From Helicobacter pylori NCTC 11637 = CCUG 17874 = ATCC 43504 = JCM 12093 (GTDB lineage: Bacteria; Campylobacterota; Campylobacteria; Campylobacterales; Helicobacteraceae): a stretch of 64,000 nucleotides of DNA. Every line of letters begins with the position of its first letter. The stretch's first letter is position 1. Below are positions 46,743-55,956 of the stretch, in pieces. The stretch lies in assembly GCF_900478295.1 (NCBI RefSeq), contig NZ_LS483488.1, forward strand, positions 1,488,001-1,552,000, read 5' to 3'. The notes under the pieces are model-generated. The model saw nothing but the letters and a program-made list of their open reading frames with translations. It searched no databases and was not told the origin of the DNA. The position numbers were made by a program, and so were the translations under genes.

Positions 46743-48022
46743 TCTTGAATGATCTTATTGTGCTCTTTTAATTCGGGTTCGGCTTGGATAGACTCTTTAG
46801 CGATGCTAGAAAAGATTTTTTTAGCCTCCAAACAATTCCCCAATTTGTAATAACCCCATGCTAAAGAATCCAAATAAAGCACTGATCCAGAATCCAACGC
46901 TAAGGCTTTCCTCACAAAATCCATGCCCCTTTTAATATCCATGTCATAATCTATTAAGGAATACCCTAAAAAATTATAAAAGAAAGCGTCTTGTGCGTCT
47001 TCTTTATCTTTGGTTTTAGCGAGTATTTGCTGGCGCTCTTTGGTGGCCTGCTCTAATTTTTGAATGATAGGCAACATCTCTTCTTTGGTGAGTTTTTTAT
47101 TTTTCGCGCTCAAGCTTTCATAATGATAAATGGCCTCTAATCCTAAGAATTTAGGGTCTTTTTTTTCTTGATAGATCAAAGAAGCCTGTTTGGAAGCTTG
47201 AGCGAATTTCTTTTGTGCAGTGTATAAATCCAACAACAAACGCCTGTCAAAAGGGAATAATTCTGCGATTTTCTGGGCCTTATCAAACTCTTTTAACAAG
47301 ATTAATACCCCTATGTAAAATTGGGCGTTTTGAACAATAGGGTTTTTTTCATACAAACGAGCGAAAGTCGTTTTAGCCAAATCAAGCTCGTTAAATTGCG
47401 TAAAAGTGTTGAGCGCTTTTTGGCACAATTGCTCTGAGCAACCATACCTGTCTATATGAGATTGCAACAAATCCAAGCCCTCTTTTTTGCGGTTTTGCAA
47501 AAAATAGATCGTAATGAGTTTTTCTAGGCTGTCTTCATCATGCACTTGGTTATAAAACTTATTCAACAACGGGAAAGCCTTATCCAAACGCTTTTGAGTC
47601 AAATACAAAGTCCCTAACACATTGTCTGTGGCTATGGTCTTTTCTTCTTTACGGATTTTGTGCAGCAATTCAATCGCCTTATCAATCTGCCCCATTTGCG
47701 CATAGCCATCCACTAAAATCTTATTGATAGAAACATCGTTACGATTATTGGTGATTTTTTGATAGAGCATGGCTAAATGCATAGCGGTTTTAATATCCCC
47801 TAAACTCGCCGCTGAAATGGCCGCTTCTTTAGCATACACCACCTTATTGGTTTGCTTGTAAAGATTCATATACCCTTTTTGAGCGGCAGCAAAATCCCCT
47901 CTATGAAAAGCGTCTGAACTCAACAGGATTTGATGATCTTCTGAAAGGGTTTCAGCCTTAAGGCAAAACAAGCTAAAAAGCAATAAATTTGCTAAAAATC
48001 TTTTCTTTGTTTGAATATTCAT
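46730..48022 (-). CDS. exported TPR-repeat protein
   Basis: 430 residues. A signal peptide (KRFLANLLLFSLFCLKAE) then tandem helical TPR units, for example FHRGDFAAAQKGYMNLYKQ, GYAQMGQIDKAIELLHKI, NVLGTLYLTQKRLDKAFPLL and LAWGYYKLGNCLEAKKIF. Likely a periplasmic or lipoprotein scaffold. The cysteine at the end of the signal might be a lipobox (LFCLKA is not a classical one). Function unknown; lies 36 bases after the YkgJ gene. Confidence 0.8.
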   Translation of the reverse strand: MNIQTKKRFLANLLLFSLFCLKAETLSEDHQILLSSDAFHRGDFAAAQKGYMNLYKQTNKVVYAKEAAISAASLGDIKTAMHLAMLYQKITNNRNDVSINKILVDGYAQMGQIDKAIELLHKIRKEEKTIATDNVLGTLYLTQKRLDKAFPLLNKFYNQVHDEDSLEKLITIYFLQNRKKEGLDLLQSHIDRYGCSEQLCQKALNTFTQFNELDLAKTTFARLYEKNPIVQNAQFYIGVLILLKEFDKAQKIAELFPFDRRLLLDLYTAQKKFAQASKQASLIYQEKKDPKFLGLEAIYHYESLSAKNKKLTKEEMLPIIQKLEQATKERQQILAKTKDKEDAQDAFFYNFLGYSLIDYDMDIKRGMDFVRKALALDSGSVLYLDSLAWGYYKLGNCLEAKKIFSSIAKESIQAEPELKEHNKIIQECKK

Positions 48023-48058
48023 TATTTTATTTCCTTTTTTGTGTAACTAAAGTGAATT

Positions 48059-48457
48059 TTAGCGCACTTTAGTTTCTTTGGTTTTTTGTGTGATGCCCGG
48101 ACAGCTTTGACAAAAAGCTTCTTTTTGCTCTTTAGAGAAAGTTTTCACGCTCTCCCAAAAAGGAAAAGTTTGGCATTGCTTAGGGCGCACGCTATAAATC
48201 TGGCATTTTTTCGTCTCCAAATCCAAAAACACGCACGCCAAACCCAACTCTTTAGCGTCTTTTTCTAGTAAAGAGAACTTATACCCCACCTTTTTAACGT
48301 ATTTTTGACTGAATTCTTCTAATTCCAATTTTAAAAAAGCGCTAATTTGTTGCATTTCTTGGATATTCAAAAAAATATACCCGCTTTCCCCCACGCAACA
48401 CTTTGCCCCACAACCCTCGCATGCCTTAGGATTAAAACTGAAATCAAAATCTTGCAT
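48059..48457 (-). CDS. YkgJ-family cysteine-cluster protein
   Basis: 132 residues. CEGCGAKCCVGESGYI at the start and CQTFPFW and CQSCPGI later match the zinc/iron-binding CxxCxxxCC group (YkgJ/UPF0153). Function unknown; this family usually holds a metal through about eight cysteines. It follows the PilO-like gene by 15 bases. Confidence 0.82.
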   Translation of the reverse strand: MQDFDFSFNPKACEGCGAKCCVGESGYIFLNIQEMQQISAFLKLELEEFSQKYVKKVGYKFSLLEKDAKELGLACVFLDLETKKCQIYSVRPKQCQTFPFWESVKTFSKEQKEAFCQSCPGITQKTKETKVR

Positions 48458-48472
48458 TAAACTACCCCTATC

Positions 48473-49012
48473 CTATTGGAGATCAATACTCACGCTAAAT
48501 TGCACCAACAGCCCTTCATCATCTTTAGAAATTTTTAAGGGCAATTGGCTTTGAGCGCTCGGTAAATACTTGTTGATTAAGGTGAAAAAAAGATAGGTCT
48601 TTTCTAATTCGCTCGCTCTGGCCATGATAAAAAACTGGGTTTTTTGAAGGGGGTTTTGAGAGAGCAAGGGTTTGATTTTATAAGCATCAAAACATTTTTT
48701 TAAAATCTTTTCTAAGATCCGCCTGGACTCTTCATCATTAAAAATCTTTAACAAGGATTCGCTGGTTTCTTTTTGATTACGATAGTTTGTTAGGGCTGTT
48801 TCAAAATGCCTTTGCGCGTATTCTAAAACGCTTTTTTTACGATTTTCTTCTAAAAGGATTTTTTTTAATTCCAGCATGCTAGGCCATAGAAAATACTCGG
48901 TATTGAGCCAACCCAATAAGGAAAAAACCCCTAAAAAAACAAGGTTTTTAATGATAAACCCTACATCGCCTGATTGTTCTCTGTCCAGGTGTGAAAAATG
49001 CAATGGTTTCAT
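48473..49012 (-). CDS. PilO-like inner-membrane protein
   Basis: 179 residues: one N-terminal membrane helix (VGFIIKNLVFLGVFSLLGWL), a coiled-coil stretch (residues about 50-100) and a compact ferredoxin-like end (LEKTYLFFTLINKYLP, LVQFSVSIDL). This is the layout of PilO/GspM. Start overlaps the PilN-like stop by four bases. The call is by architecture and position, not by a strong sequence motif. Confidence 0.55.
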   Translation of the reverse strand: MKPLHFSHLDREQSGDVGFIIKNLVFLGVFSLLGWLNTEYFLWPSMLELKKILLEENRKKSVLEYAQRHFETALTNYRNQKETSESLLKIFNDEESRRILEKILKKCFDAYKIKPLLSQNPLQKTQFFIMARASELEKTYLFFTLINKYLPSAQSQLPLKISKDDEGLLVQFSVSIDLQ

Positions 49013-49551
49013 TTAATAGACTCCGGGTTTTTTATCAGTAAGGAATTAGAAAAGTTGGTGGAGACAAAATTAAACCACCCATCGCTTAAAGGGAAAAATT
49101 CCGCCCTAGAATAATCAAACATGGGGTTTAATTTGTTTTGAAACAAAAAATAAAAGGCTTCTTTAGAAGGGGTTTTACCACTAACCACCACGCTTTGCTG
49201 GTCTATTTCAATGCTATTAATAGTGATGGAATCCGGCACAATATTCAAAAGCCCTTGCAAAACATCTCGTATATCATCGTTGTAATTCAAACGCTTTTTG
49301 GCTTCTTTAATGAGTTTTAAGGTTTCATCAGTCTTAACCTGCAAGCGGCTGATTTCATGGCGATAGAGCCTTTCTTGGATCGTCAAACTGGACGCGTTGT
49401 CTTGAGTGCTTTTAATGGCGTTGTGCATAAACCACACTAACCCCCCTATTACCACAAAAGATAAAAAAATGTAAAAAACCCAAATTTTAGAAAGCTTGCT
49501 GATAAGGTATTTCGCTCTTGGCTCAATGTAACTAAAACGCATGCTTTTCAT
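49009..49551 (-). CDS. PilN-like inner-membrane protein
   Basis: 180 residues: short cytoplasmic N-terminus, one membrane helix (VFYIFLSFVVIGGLVWFMH), coiled coil, then ...LLNIVPDSITINSIEIDQQSVVVSGKTPS, a strand pattern very like the PilN/ComC assembly domain where periplasmic strands follow a VPxxI motif. It is the middle gene of the PilM/PilN/PilO-like trio. Confidence 0.6.
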   Translation of the reverse strand: MKSMRFSYIEPRAKYLISKLSKIWVFYIFLSFVVIGGLVWFMHNAIKSTQDNASSLTIQERLYRHEISRLQVKTDETLKLIKEAKKRLNYNDDIRDVLQGLLNIVPDSITINSIEIDQQSVVVSGKTPSKEAFYFLFQNKLNPMFDYSRAEFFPLSDGWFNFVSTNFSNSLLIKNPESIK

Positions 49552-50512
49552 TCTCCATGCGCGCTAAAATGTTCAAGCGCTCCACTAAAGAAAAATCAAG
49601 CCTATCCACTTCTATCATCAAAGTTTCTTGCAAATGCATTAACGCTTTGTGGTGGATTTGACAGCTGTCTAAAACAACCACTTTTTCTACAAAGTCTATC
49701 TCTCTAGAATGATAGACGCCACGTAATCCCTCTTGCAAGGCGTTTGCAATCAAAGGGATATTCGTCATGCCTTCAATCAAACTATAAGCGTCCTCATTTT
49801 TTTCGCTATTATCTTTACTGCTGTCTAGGCCTATCGCTTTCTCAAGGCTGTCAATATCTTCTTGGATTTCACTCAAAAACAAATTCACAGCCTCATTATC
49901 CATTTCCATAGAATCCTCTTCCTTGCTCTCTATAAACTCTTCAGGTTGTTCTTCTAAAAACACGGATTTGGCTAAAAAAATCTCTTTTTTATCCGCAATC
50001 AAAAAATAAAATCTTGAACGCTCCAAAAGCAAATACAACAACGGCTTATTTTCTAAATGATCGCGCACAAAATCATAAATAAGGCTAAAAGGCGAAAACA
50101 AAAAATCCACATCCTGGATTTTAAAACGCTTGAAATCCTTTAAAAAATCCTTAGATTCCACATAAACGCAATACTTTTGATTGACTTCACAAGCATGATA
50201 ATCTTGATTTTCTTGTTTGATTTGTTCAAACGCCTGCTTTTCGCATAAAACCTCTTTAGCTTTACTCATCGCGCTGAAATAAGTGTAGGGGTATTTTTGG
50301 CTATAAGTTCTGGCGATTTTTAAGGCTTGAATAGGGACTTCACCATTTTTAGTCTCCACTTTAGTCTCAAAAGTTTTAAAAAATTTCTCTTTAATGCGAT
50401 CGTTTTTGATCCTTATGACTTGAGTGGATAAAAGATTGTGATCCACATTAAAAGAGATATACACTTGAGAGCAAAACCTCTCTTTAAACGCTTTTTTTAA
50501 CCCTTTAAGCAC
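49532..50512 (-). CDS. PilM/GspL-like cytoplasmic protein
   Basis: 326 residues from the GTG at 50512, which has AAAGGGG before it; the open frame reaches back to a TTG at 50542. No membrane helix. The region LLYLLLERSRFYFLIADKKEIFLAKSVF and later KVVVLDSCQIHHKALMHLQ are consistent with an actin-like PilM or GspL cytoplasmic domain, but the phosphate-binding motifs are weak. An acidic insert lies around residues 200-240 (EEDSMEMDNE). Placed directly before the PilN/PilO-like genes, as PilM normally is. The end overlaps the PilN-like start. Confidence 0.55.
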   Translation of the reverse strand: MLKGLKKAFKERFCSQVYISFNVDHNLLSTQVIRIKNDRIKEKFFKTFETKVETKNGEVPIQALKIARTYSQKYPYTYFSAMSKAKEVLCEKQAFEQIKQENQDYHACEVNQKYCVYVESKDFLKDFKRFKIQDVDFLFSPFSLIYDFVRDHLENKPLLYLLLERSRFYFLIADKKEIFLAKSVFLEEQPEEFIESKEEDSMEMDNEAVNLFLSEIQEDIDSLEKAIGLDSSKDNSEKNEDAYSLIEGMTNIPLIANALQEGLRGVYHSREIDFVEKVVVLDSCQIHHKALMHLQETLMIEVDRLDFSLVERLNILARMENEKHAF

Positions 50513-51167
50513 CCAAACCCCTTTGAGATTCTTCAAACCCAACAGAATCCATGCGCGTCTTTAAATATTCTTTAGCCTTTGAAAGCTCCCATTCTTTAGG
50601 GATGATTACCGATTCTAGCATGTAATAATACACTTCGCTAAAAGGCTTAGGGATTTCAAATTGATCCCAAGTGTTCAACCGCCATGCGTTTTTACAAACC
50701 ACCCGACAAGCGCTAATCCCCACGCCTGATTTTTGAGCTAAAGCGATCACCCCATCCGCTATGCTGTGTCGTGGGCCTTTGGGGCCATCAGGAGTGATAG
50801 CGACATCGCAACCTTCTTTCAATCGTTTAAGCCCCTCTATCAAAACCTTAACCCCCCCTTTTTTGCTAGAACCTCTAATGTTTTTAAAACCAAAGCTTTC
50901 AAACAAACCCGCCGCAATAGAGCCGTCAAAATGCTGGCTTGCGATCACATAAACAGAAGGTTTTTCAAGCCTTAAATACGCAAACCCGATCATGCCAAGC
51001 TCCCCATGCCAACAGCTTACAATAAAGGGTTTTTCTTTTAAATTTTGAGCTAAGAAATAGCGGTTTTTACAAGTTTTATGCAGCAACCAAAGGACTCCAA
51101 ACGCCAAGCGTGGGACAACCTTTAAAACGATATTTTTCCTGAAAAATTTTAAGCTCAATTCTCGCAT
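50505..51167 (-). CDS. lpxJ: lipid A late acyltransferase LpxJ (DUF374)
   Basis: 220 residues. The HGELGM segment (SCWHGELGMIGFAYL) and the DGSIAA...SSKKGG and TPDGPKGPRHSIADG motifs mark the DUF374 family, which in Campylobacter and Helicobacter is LpxJ, a secondary lipid A acyltransferase that acts before Kdo is completed. I recall the J99 homologue (jhp0255) as the tested enzyme. It precedes the PilM-like gene with a short overlap. Confidence 0.75.
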   Translation of the reverse strand: MRELSLKFFRKNIVLKVVPRLAFGVLWLLHKTCKNRYFLAQNLKEKPFIVSCWHGELGMIGFAYLRLEKPSVYVIASQHFDGSIAAGLFESFGFKNIRGSSKKGGVKVLIEGLKRLKEGCDVAITPDGPKGPRHSIADGVIALAQKSGVGISACRVVCKNAWRLNTWDQFEIPKPFSEVYYYMLESVIIPKEWELSKAKEYLKTRMDSVGFEESQRGLGA

Positions 51168-51197
51168 TTAAACCCGCTTTTTCATTGGTTATTTTTA

Positions 51198-52511
51198 TTA
51201 GTTGCCTTTGGTGGTCGCTATCAAGCGCCCTTTGGAGTGAGAAATGATTTCCACTTTTACAAGCTCGCCCGGATTTCTTTTTTCTTTACACGCTACTTCA
51301 ATGAATTTCCCCGTATCGCTACGCCCTTCAAAACCCACGATTTGATTATCCATTTCACGCCTATTTTCCACCAACACCACATGCGTTTTGCCCACTTCTA
51401 GCTTGGCTTTTTCTTCTAAAATTTCTTTGTGCCTGTTTTGCAACCTCTCCAACCTTGAAGATGAAACTTCTAACGGCACTCTCTCCTTCCAAGCTCCCGC
51501 TTCAGTGAAAGGGCGTGGGGAATAAATGAAACTATAGAGCGTGTCAAAGCGCACTTTTTCTAGAACCTCCATTGTGTCTTCAAAATCCTTATCGCTCTCA
51601 TTAGGAAAGCCTACGATAATATCCGTGCTAATGCCCACTTCAGGCACTAAAGCTTTTAACCTCTCCACCCTATTTAAAAACCACTCTTTACTATAACCTC
51701 TTCGCATCATCTTTAACACCGCACTAGATCCGCTCTGTAAGGGCATGTGGATACTCTTGCACACTTTAGGGTTTTTGGCAAAGCGCTCTAAAAATCCATC
51801 GTTCATGTGCAAGGGGTGAGGCGAAGTGAATCGTATCCTTTCAATGCCTTGAATTTCGCTCAATTTATCCAACAAATCGCTAAAATCCACTTTCACATGC
51901 TCGCTGCTGAAACGCGCACCATAATTATTCACATTCTGCCCTAAAAGCATGAGCTCTTTAGTGCCGTTATTCGCTAATTTCTCAGCTTCTTTTAAAATCA
52001 AATCCATAGGGATAGAAATTTCTTTCCCCCTAGTGTGCGGGACGATGCAATAAGCGCATTTCTTATCACACCCTATAGAGATATTTAGCAACGATCTGAT
52101 TTGAGCCTTTTTTTCAAAAAATTCAAACGCATACGCGCTTTCATCATAATCAATCGCCACTTCAACCGCTTTTTCTTTATGGATCACTTGAGAGATTTTA
52201 GACACATTCCTAGCCCCTAACACAAAGCTCACGCTCGGGGCTTTTTTCAAAATATCCGCTCCCATGTGGCTTGCAGTGCACCCGCAAACCCCGATTTTGG
52301 CGTTGGGTTTTTTGATTTTAGCGAATTGACCGATTTCTGAAAACAATTTCCGTTCAGGCTTTTCGCGCACGCTACAAGTGTTGATTAAAATCAAATCCGC
52401 TACTTTAGGGTCGCTAGTCTCTTTATAGTCTAGTTTGGACAGCTCGCTCAATAAATGCTCGCTATCCCTAGAATTCATGGCACAACCCATGGTTTCAATA
52501 TAAACTTTCAA
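51198..52511 (-). CDS. miaB: tRNA-2-methylthio-N6-dimethylallyladenosine synthase
   Basis: 437 residues. N-terminal cluster cysteines ([28 protein letters not shown]), radical-[14 protein letters not shown] and a TRAM domain at the end ([14 protein letters not shown]...). MiaB adds the methylthio group to i6A37. Nine bases after the small nuclease. Confidence 0.95.
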   Translation of the reverse strand: MKVYIETMGCAMNSRDSEHLLSELSKLDYKETSDPKVADLILINTCSVREKPERKLFSEIGQFAKIKKPNAKIGVCGCTASHMGADILKKAPSVSFVLGARNVSKISQVIHKEKAVEVAIDYDESAYAFEFFEKKAQIRSLLNISIGCDKKCAYCIVPHTRGKEISIPMDLILKEAEKLANNGTKELMLLGQNVNNYGARFSSEHVKVDFSDLLDKLSEIQGIERIRFTSPHPLHMNDGFLERFAKNPKVCKSIHMPLQSGSSAVLKMMRRGYSKEWFLNRVERLKALVPEVGISTDIIVGFPNESDKDFEDTMEVLEKVRFDTLYSFIYSPRPFTEAGAWKERVPLEVSSSRLERLQNRHKEILEEKAKLEVGKTHVVLVENRREMDNQIVGFEGRSDTGKFIEVACKEKRNPGELVKVEIISHSKGRLIATTKGN

Positions 52512-52520
52512 TACAAGCCT

Positions 52521-52763
52521 TTAAATAATGTGCAATTCATAAAGAAAATCTTTTTCATCGCTGCTGACCCTCACCTCATCTAAATAAGCCGTATGGCCTT
52601 TTTCTTTGAAAAAATCCACCGCCTTGAGCATGTCTTTGTGGGCGTTTGTGGGGGCAAAATAGAAAATAGAACGCTTGTCTTCACTGAATTTGCGATACAA
52701 ATCCTCTAATTCCACGCTCTTAGCGTCTGATTTTCTTGTATTCTTGGCTAAAACTAATTTCAT
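52521..52763 (-). CDS. small nuclease, HP0268 family
   Basis: 80 residues from the ATG at 52763, which has AAGGA at the proper distance; an upstream in-frame start (52796) is not supported. Corresponds to H. pylori HP0268, reported as a small protein with nicking-endonuclease or RNase activity with an unusual fold. The sequence MKLVLAKNTRKSDAKSVELE is typical. Between the deaminase and miaB. Confidence 0.75.
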   Translation of the reverse strand: MKLVLAKNTRKSDAKSVELEDLYRKFSEDKRSIFYFAPTNAHKDMLKAVDFFKEKGHTAYLDEVRVSSDEKDFLYELHII

Positions 52764-52823
52764 TGACTCTTTCCTTAATTGATTTGGATTTCTCATTTTA
52801 ACGCATTCTGTCTTTAAAACAAA

Positions 52824-54050
52824 TTAGATCACCCTTTTCCCCCCTAAAAACAAGCGCTCCACTTCTTTAGCATGCAATAAAAATTGCAAAACCGCTTGCT
52901 CTTTAATGAATTTTTCATTAAAACCAAACACGCTCAAATCCGCCCTCTTGTTGGCTTCTATCTCGCCATTATTTAAAGCTAAAGCTTTAGCCCCATGCCT
53001 AGTCGCTCCTAAAAGAGCGATCTTAGCTAATTTTAATAACGGCATGTTATGGGTGAGCAAAAACGCCCTTAATTCGTCTAAAAGGCTCAGCGAAATGTTA
53101 GAACTCAAGCCATCAGTGGCCACGCTCACGCTCAAACCGGCCTCTTTGGTTCTTTCTAAATCCAACGCTTTCCCGCTCAATAGGCGGTTAGAAAAGGGGC
53201 ATGTGATTAAAAAAGCGTTTTTGACTTGAGATTTAATCCTTTTTAACGCTTCCAAAGAAGCGAACTGGTTATGCACGAATAAAGTGTGCGTGTCTTTAAA
53301 CATGTCAATGTAATCGTTCGTGCCCTTATAGAGCGATTTAAAATGAGACTCCTTTAAAAAATGCTGGTAAAAATTTTCAAACCACCCTTTAGAGTTTTCT
53401 ACCCATTCTAATTCTTCAAACGATTCTAAAAAATGCGTAGAAAGCAGGCTTTGTGAATCTTTGGCTAATTGGATCACGCTCAAAGCCATGTCTTTTTGGA
53501 CCGAATAAGGGGCATGCACAGCGAGAGCGGCTTTAAGCTTTTTGTCTTCTAAATCTTTTAGCTCTTTAAATTTTGCCTCAAACGCTTTTAGTTTTTCTAA
53601 AGAATAGCTACTCCCTAAAAACTCTAAAAACACGACAGCGTTCAAAGGGCTTTCTTTTAACAAATTAACTTCTATCAAGTGGTTAGAAATCGCTCCCACG
53701 CTCCCCACCCCACTTTTTAATTGCATAGCGATGGCGTTTTGAATAGCCCCTTGGCAATTTTCTAAAATCGCCCCCCCATTGTTTAACACGCTCCCTAACC
53801 AGCCAGAAAAACTCCCGTAATCAAAACTCGCCTTGTTGTTGGAAAATTCAAAATGGGTGTGCGCGTTGATAAAAGCGGGCAACAGAACAGAATTTTCAAA
53901 AAACTGCGCCTTTAAGTGGGGGTATTTAAGCGTTAAACTTTGATAATCACCCGCTTCAACAATCTTTTCATCAAAGACTACGCCATAATCTTCTAACACT
54001 TCGCACTTTTCATTGCATAAAAAAACTAAAGACGCTCCTATGATTTGCAT
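52824..54050 (-). CDS. mqnX: 6-aminodeoxyfutalosine deaminase
   Basis: 408 residues, amidohydrolase superfamily. The metal site motifs are intact: NAHTHFEFS (HxH), AVHAPYSVQ, FVHNQFASLE and ATDGLSSN. The H. pylori homologue is reported to deaminate 6-amino-6-deoxyfutalosine in the futalosine route to menaquinone, which H. pylori uses. Start overlaps the dihydroorotase-like stop by 13 bases. Confidence 0.82.
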   Translation of the reverse strand: MQIIGASLVFLCNEKCEVLEDYGVVFDEKIVEAGDYQSLTLKYPHLKAQFFENSVLLPAFINAHTHFEFSNNKASFDYGSFSGWLGSVLNNGGAILENCQGAIQNAIAMQLKSGVGSVGAISNHLIEVNLLKESPLNAVVFLEFLGSSYSLEKLKAFEAKFKELKDLEDKKLKAALAVHAPYSVQKDMALSVIQLAKDSQSLLSTHFLESFEELEWVENSKGWFENFYQHFLKESHFKSLYKGTNDYIDMFKDTHTLFVHNQFASLEALKRIKSQVKNAFLITCPFSNRLLSGKALDLERTKEAGLSVSVATDGLSSNISLSLLDELRAFLLTHNMPLLKLAKIALLGATRHGAKALALNNGEIEANKRADLSVFGFNEKFIKEQAVLQFLLHAKEVERLFLGGKRVI

Positions 54051-55174
54051 GCATTCTCCTTAATAAATGTGGTTTGCCCTTTTAAAATCATTCTTTGAAC
54101 TTCGCCGTATAATTCTAAACCATAAAAGGGCGAATTTTGATTACTCACTCTTGTTTGAGCGTTTAAATCTACAATCATCAAATTGGCTAATTGATTTTCT
54201 TTAACCTCGCCTGCATTGAGTTTTAAAAACCTCGCTTGATTAGTCGCCATGACTTTAATGAGTTGTTGGAGGCTAATAACCTTTTTTTGGACTAAAAAAG
54301 TATAAGCCACGCTAAAAGCGTTCTCTATGCTCTCACACCCAAAAGCGCTTTCTTCAAAAAGCTCTGCGTTAGAATTTTTAAAAACATGAAGGCTTGTGAG
54401 CATGGCGATTTCGTTATTTTTTAGGGCTTCTTTTAGGGCGTTTTGGCTTTCTTTATCCCTTAAAGGAGGAGCGATTTTAAATCGTGGCTCATAATCTTCA
54501 TACACGCTTTCATCTAAGATTAAATGGCTTAAGGGCGTTTGGGCTTGCAAACGCGCTCCTAAATTGTTAAAGGCTTTGATGAGTTTGAGCGTGGCAATGC
54601 TACTCACTTTATCTAAAAGCATGGGGATTTGTAACGCTCTAGAAACTTCCATAAAACGCACCAAGTGTGTGTTTTCAAACGCATTTTCCACAAAATTTTG
54701 CCCCAATTCATAGGCTAATTCCCCACTATTTAGGGCTTCAAAAGAATTTTCTAAAGAGACTAAAAGAGGCAAGTTGTAGGATTTGGCATAGTGGCTGATG
54801 AGTTCTAAAAAGGCGTCAGATGGCGCGATTAAAATTTCCCCCCCTTTATTTTTAAGCGTAGCGATGTCGGCTAGTTGGTTGTTTTTAATTGCCATAATAT
54901 TTTTAATGCCGCTTTTGTCGCAATCAAAAACATTGAGCAGCCCCACCCCCCCTTTAAAAGCCTTCTGTTTTAAATTTTCATAACCCTCTAAATCAGTAAC
55001 GCTCAAATCAATGAAGCTTGGCAGCACGAATAAATTGCCGCACTCAATCACTTCTTCATTATTAGTAGGGCTTAAGTTTTCTTCAATCTCTGTAATGAGG
55101 GAATCTTTTAAGCGAATATCCGCTCTTTTTAAAACTTCATCATCATAAAACGAAGCGTTTTTTAACAGCATCAA
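54038..55174 (-). CDS. dihydroorotase-like protein lacking the catalytic HxH (PyrC prime)
   Basis: 378 residues with the dihydroorotase fold (NLFVLPSFIDLSVTDLEGYE, LGARLQAQTPLSHLIL, FKIAPPLRDKESQ). The conserved DxHxH of active dihydroorotase is replaced by DLSVT (S58, T60), so the metal-binding pair is missing, as in non-catalytic PyrC' proteins that hold aspartate transcarbamoylase together. A catalytic pyrC is presumably elsewhere. Coupled with the deaminase downstream and ccdA upstream (6 bases). Confidence 0.85.
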   Translation of the reverse strand: MMLLKNASFYDDEVLKRADIRLKDSLITEIEENLSPTNNEEVIECGNLFVLPSFIDLSVTDLEGYENLKQKAFKGGVGLLNVFDCDKSGIKNIMAIKNNQLADIATLKNKGGEILIAPSDAFLELISHYAKSYNLPLLVSLENSFEALNSGELAYELGQNFVENAFENTHLVRFMEVSRALQIPMLLDKVSSIATLKLIKAFNNLGARLQAQTPLSHLILDESVYEDYEPRFKIAPPLRDKESQNALKEALKNNEIAMLTSLHVFKNSNAELFEESAFGCESIENAFSVAYTFLVQKKVISLQQLIKVMATNQARFLKLNAGEVKENQLANLMIVDLNAQTRVSNQNSPFYGLELYGEVQRMILKGQTTFIKENACKS

Positions 55175-55180
55175 ACCCTC

Positions 55181-55903
55181 CTATTTTTGTAAAAAGTTAG
55201 TCAGGCTTTCTAAAGAATTTGTCATGATCAGTATTCCCATTAAAATAAGCACCAACCCTGAAACAATTTCAATCGCACGGTTATATTTCTTTAAGGATTT
55301 TAAAAACAAAAGCGCTCTTTCTAGCATTAAAGCCACCAATAAAAAAGGGATCGCCAAGCCCATTACAAACACCACCATAAGCATTAAGCCGTAAGCGTCC
55401 TTACTCGCGCTCATGATCACTATAGAAGTGAATATCGGCCCGATGCATGGCGTCCAACCTAAAGCGAAACTCATGCCCAAAAGAAAGGGGTAAAAGCGCT
55501 GCATGCTATTAGATTTGCTCGCTAAACCAACGCTTTGAGTCTTATACAAAAATGAAAAACGAAACACGCCTAAAAAATGCAAACCAAAAAGGATCACAAT
55601 CCCCCCAGCGATATAATTCACCCAGGAAAACGAAAAGCTATGGATAAGCTTGGCCATAGACATGCCCACGCCCAAAAACACGAGCGAAAACCCTACCACA
55701 AACATCAAGGATTTTAAAAAAACCGAAACCCTTTTAGCCTTACCATCTTTAATATCTTCTAAAGAAATTTGAGAAATATAAGACATATACGCTGGGATTA
55801 AAGGCAACACGCAAGGGCTTAAAAAAGTTAAAATCCCGGCTAAAAGCGAAGTTAAAAGAGGCGCTGTGTCAAAGAGATTAACAAGCGTGTTATCAAACAT
55901 CAT
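55181..55903 (-). CDS. ccdA: CcdA/DsbD-family membrane thiol-disulfide reductase
   Basis: 240 residues, six or more membrane helices. The redox cysteines are visible in LSPCVLPLIPAYMSYI and GWTPCIGPIFTSIV. Passes electrons from cytoplasmic thioredoxin to periplasmic partners for cytochrome c maturation. Between clpB (53 bases) and the dihydroorotase-like gene. Confidence 0.9.
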   Translation of the reverse strand: MMFDNTLVNLFDTAPLLTSLLAGILTFLSPCVLPLIPAYMSYISQISLEDIKDGKAKRVSVFLKSLMFVVGFSLVFLGVGMSMAKLIHSFSFSWVNYIAGGIVILFGLHFLGVFRFSFLYKTQSVGLASKSNSMQRFYPFLLGMSFALGWTPCIGPIFTSIVIMSASKDAYGLMLMVVFVMGLAIPFLLVALMLERALLFLKSLKKYNRAIEIVSGLVLILMGILIMTNSLESLTNFLQK

Positions 55904-55956
55904 TCAATCCTTTTTTAAAAATAACCATTTCTTGTCTTTTTTAGGATAACAAAAGC

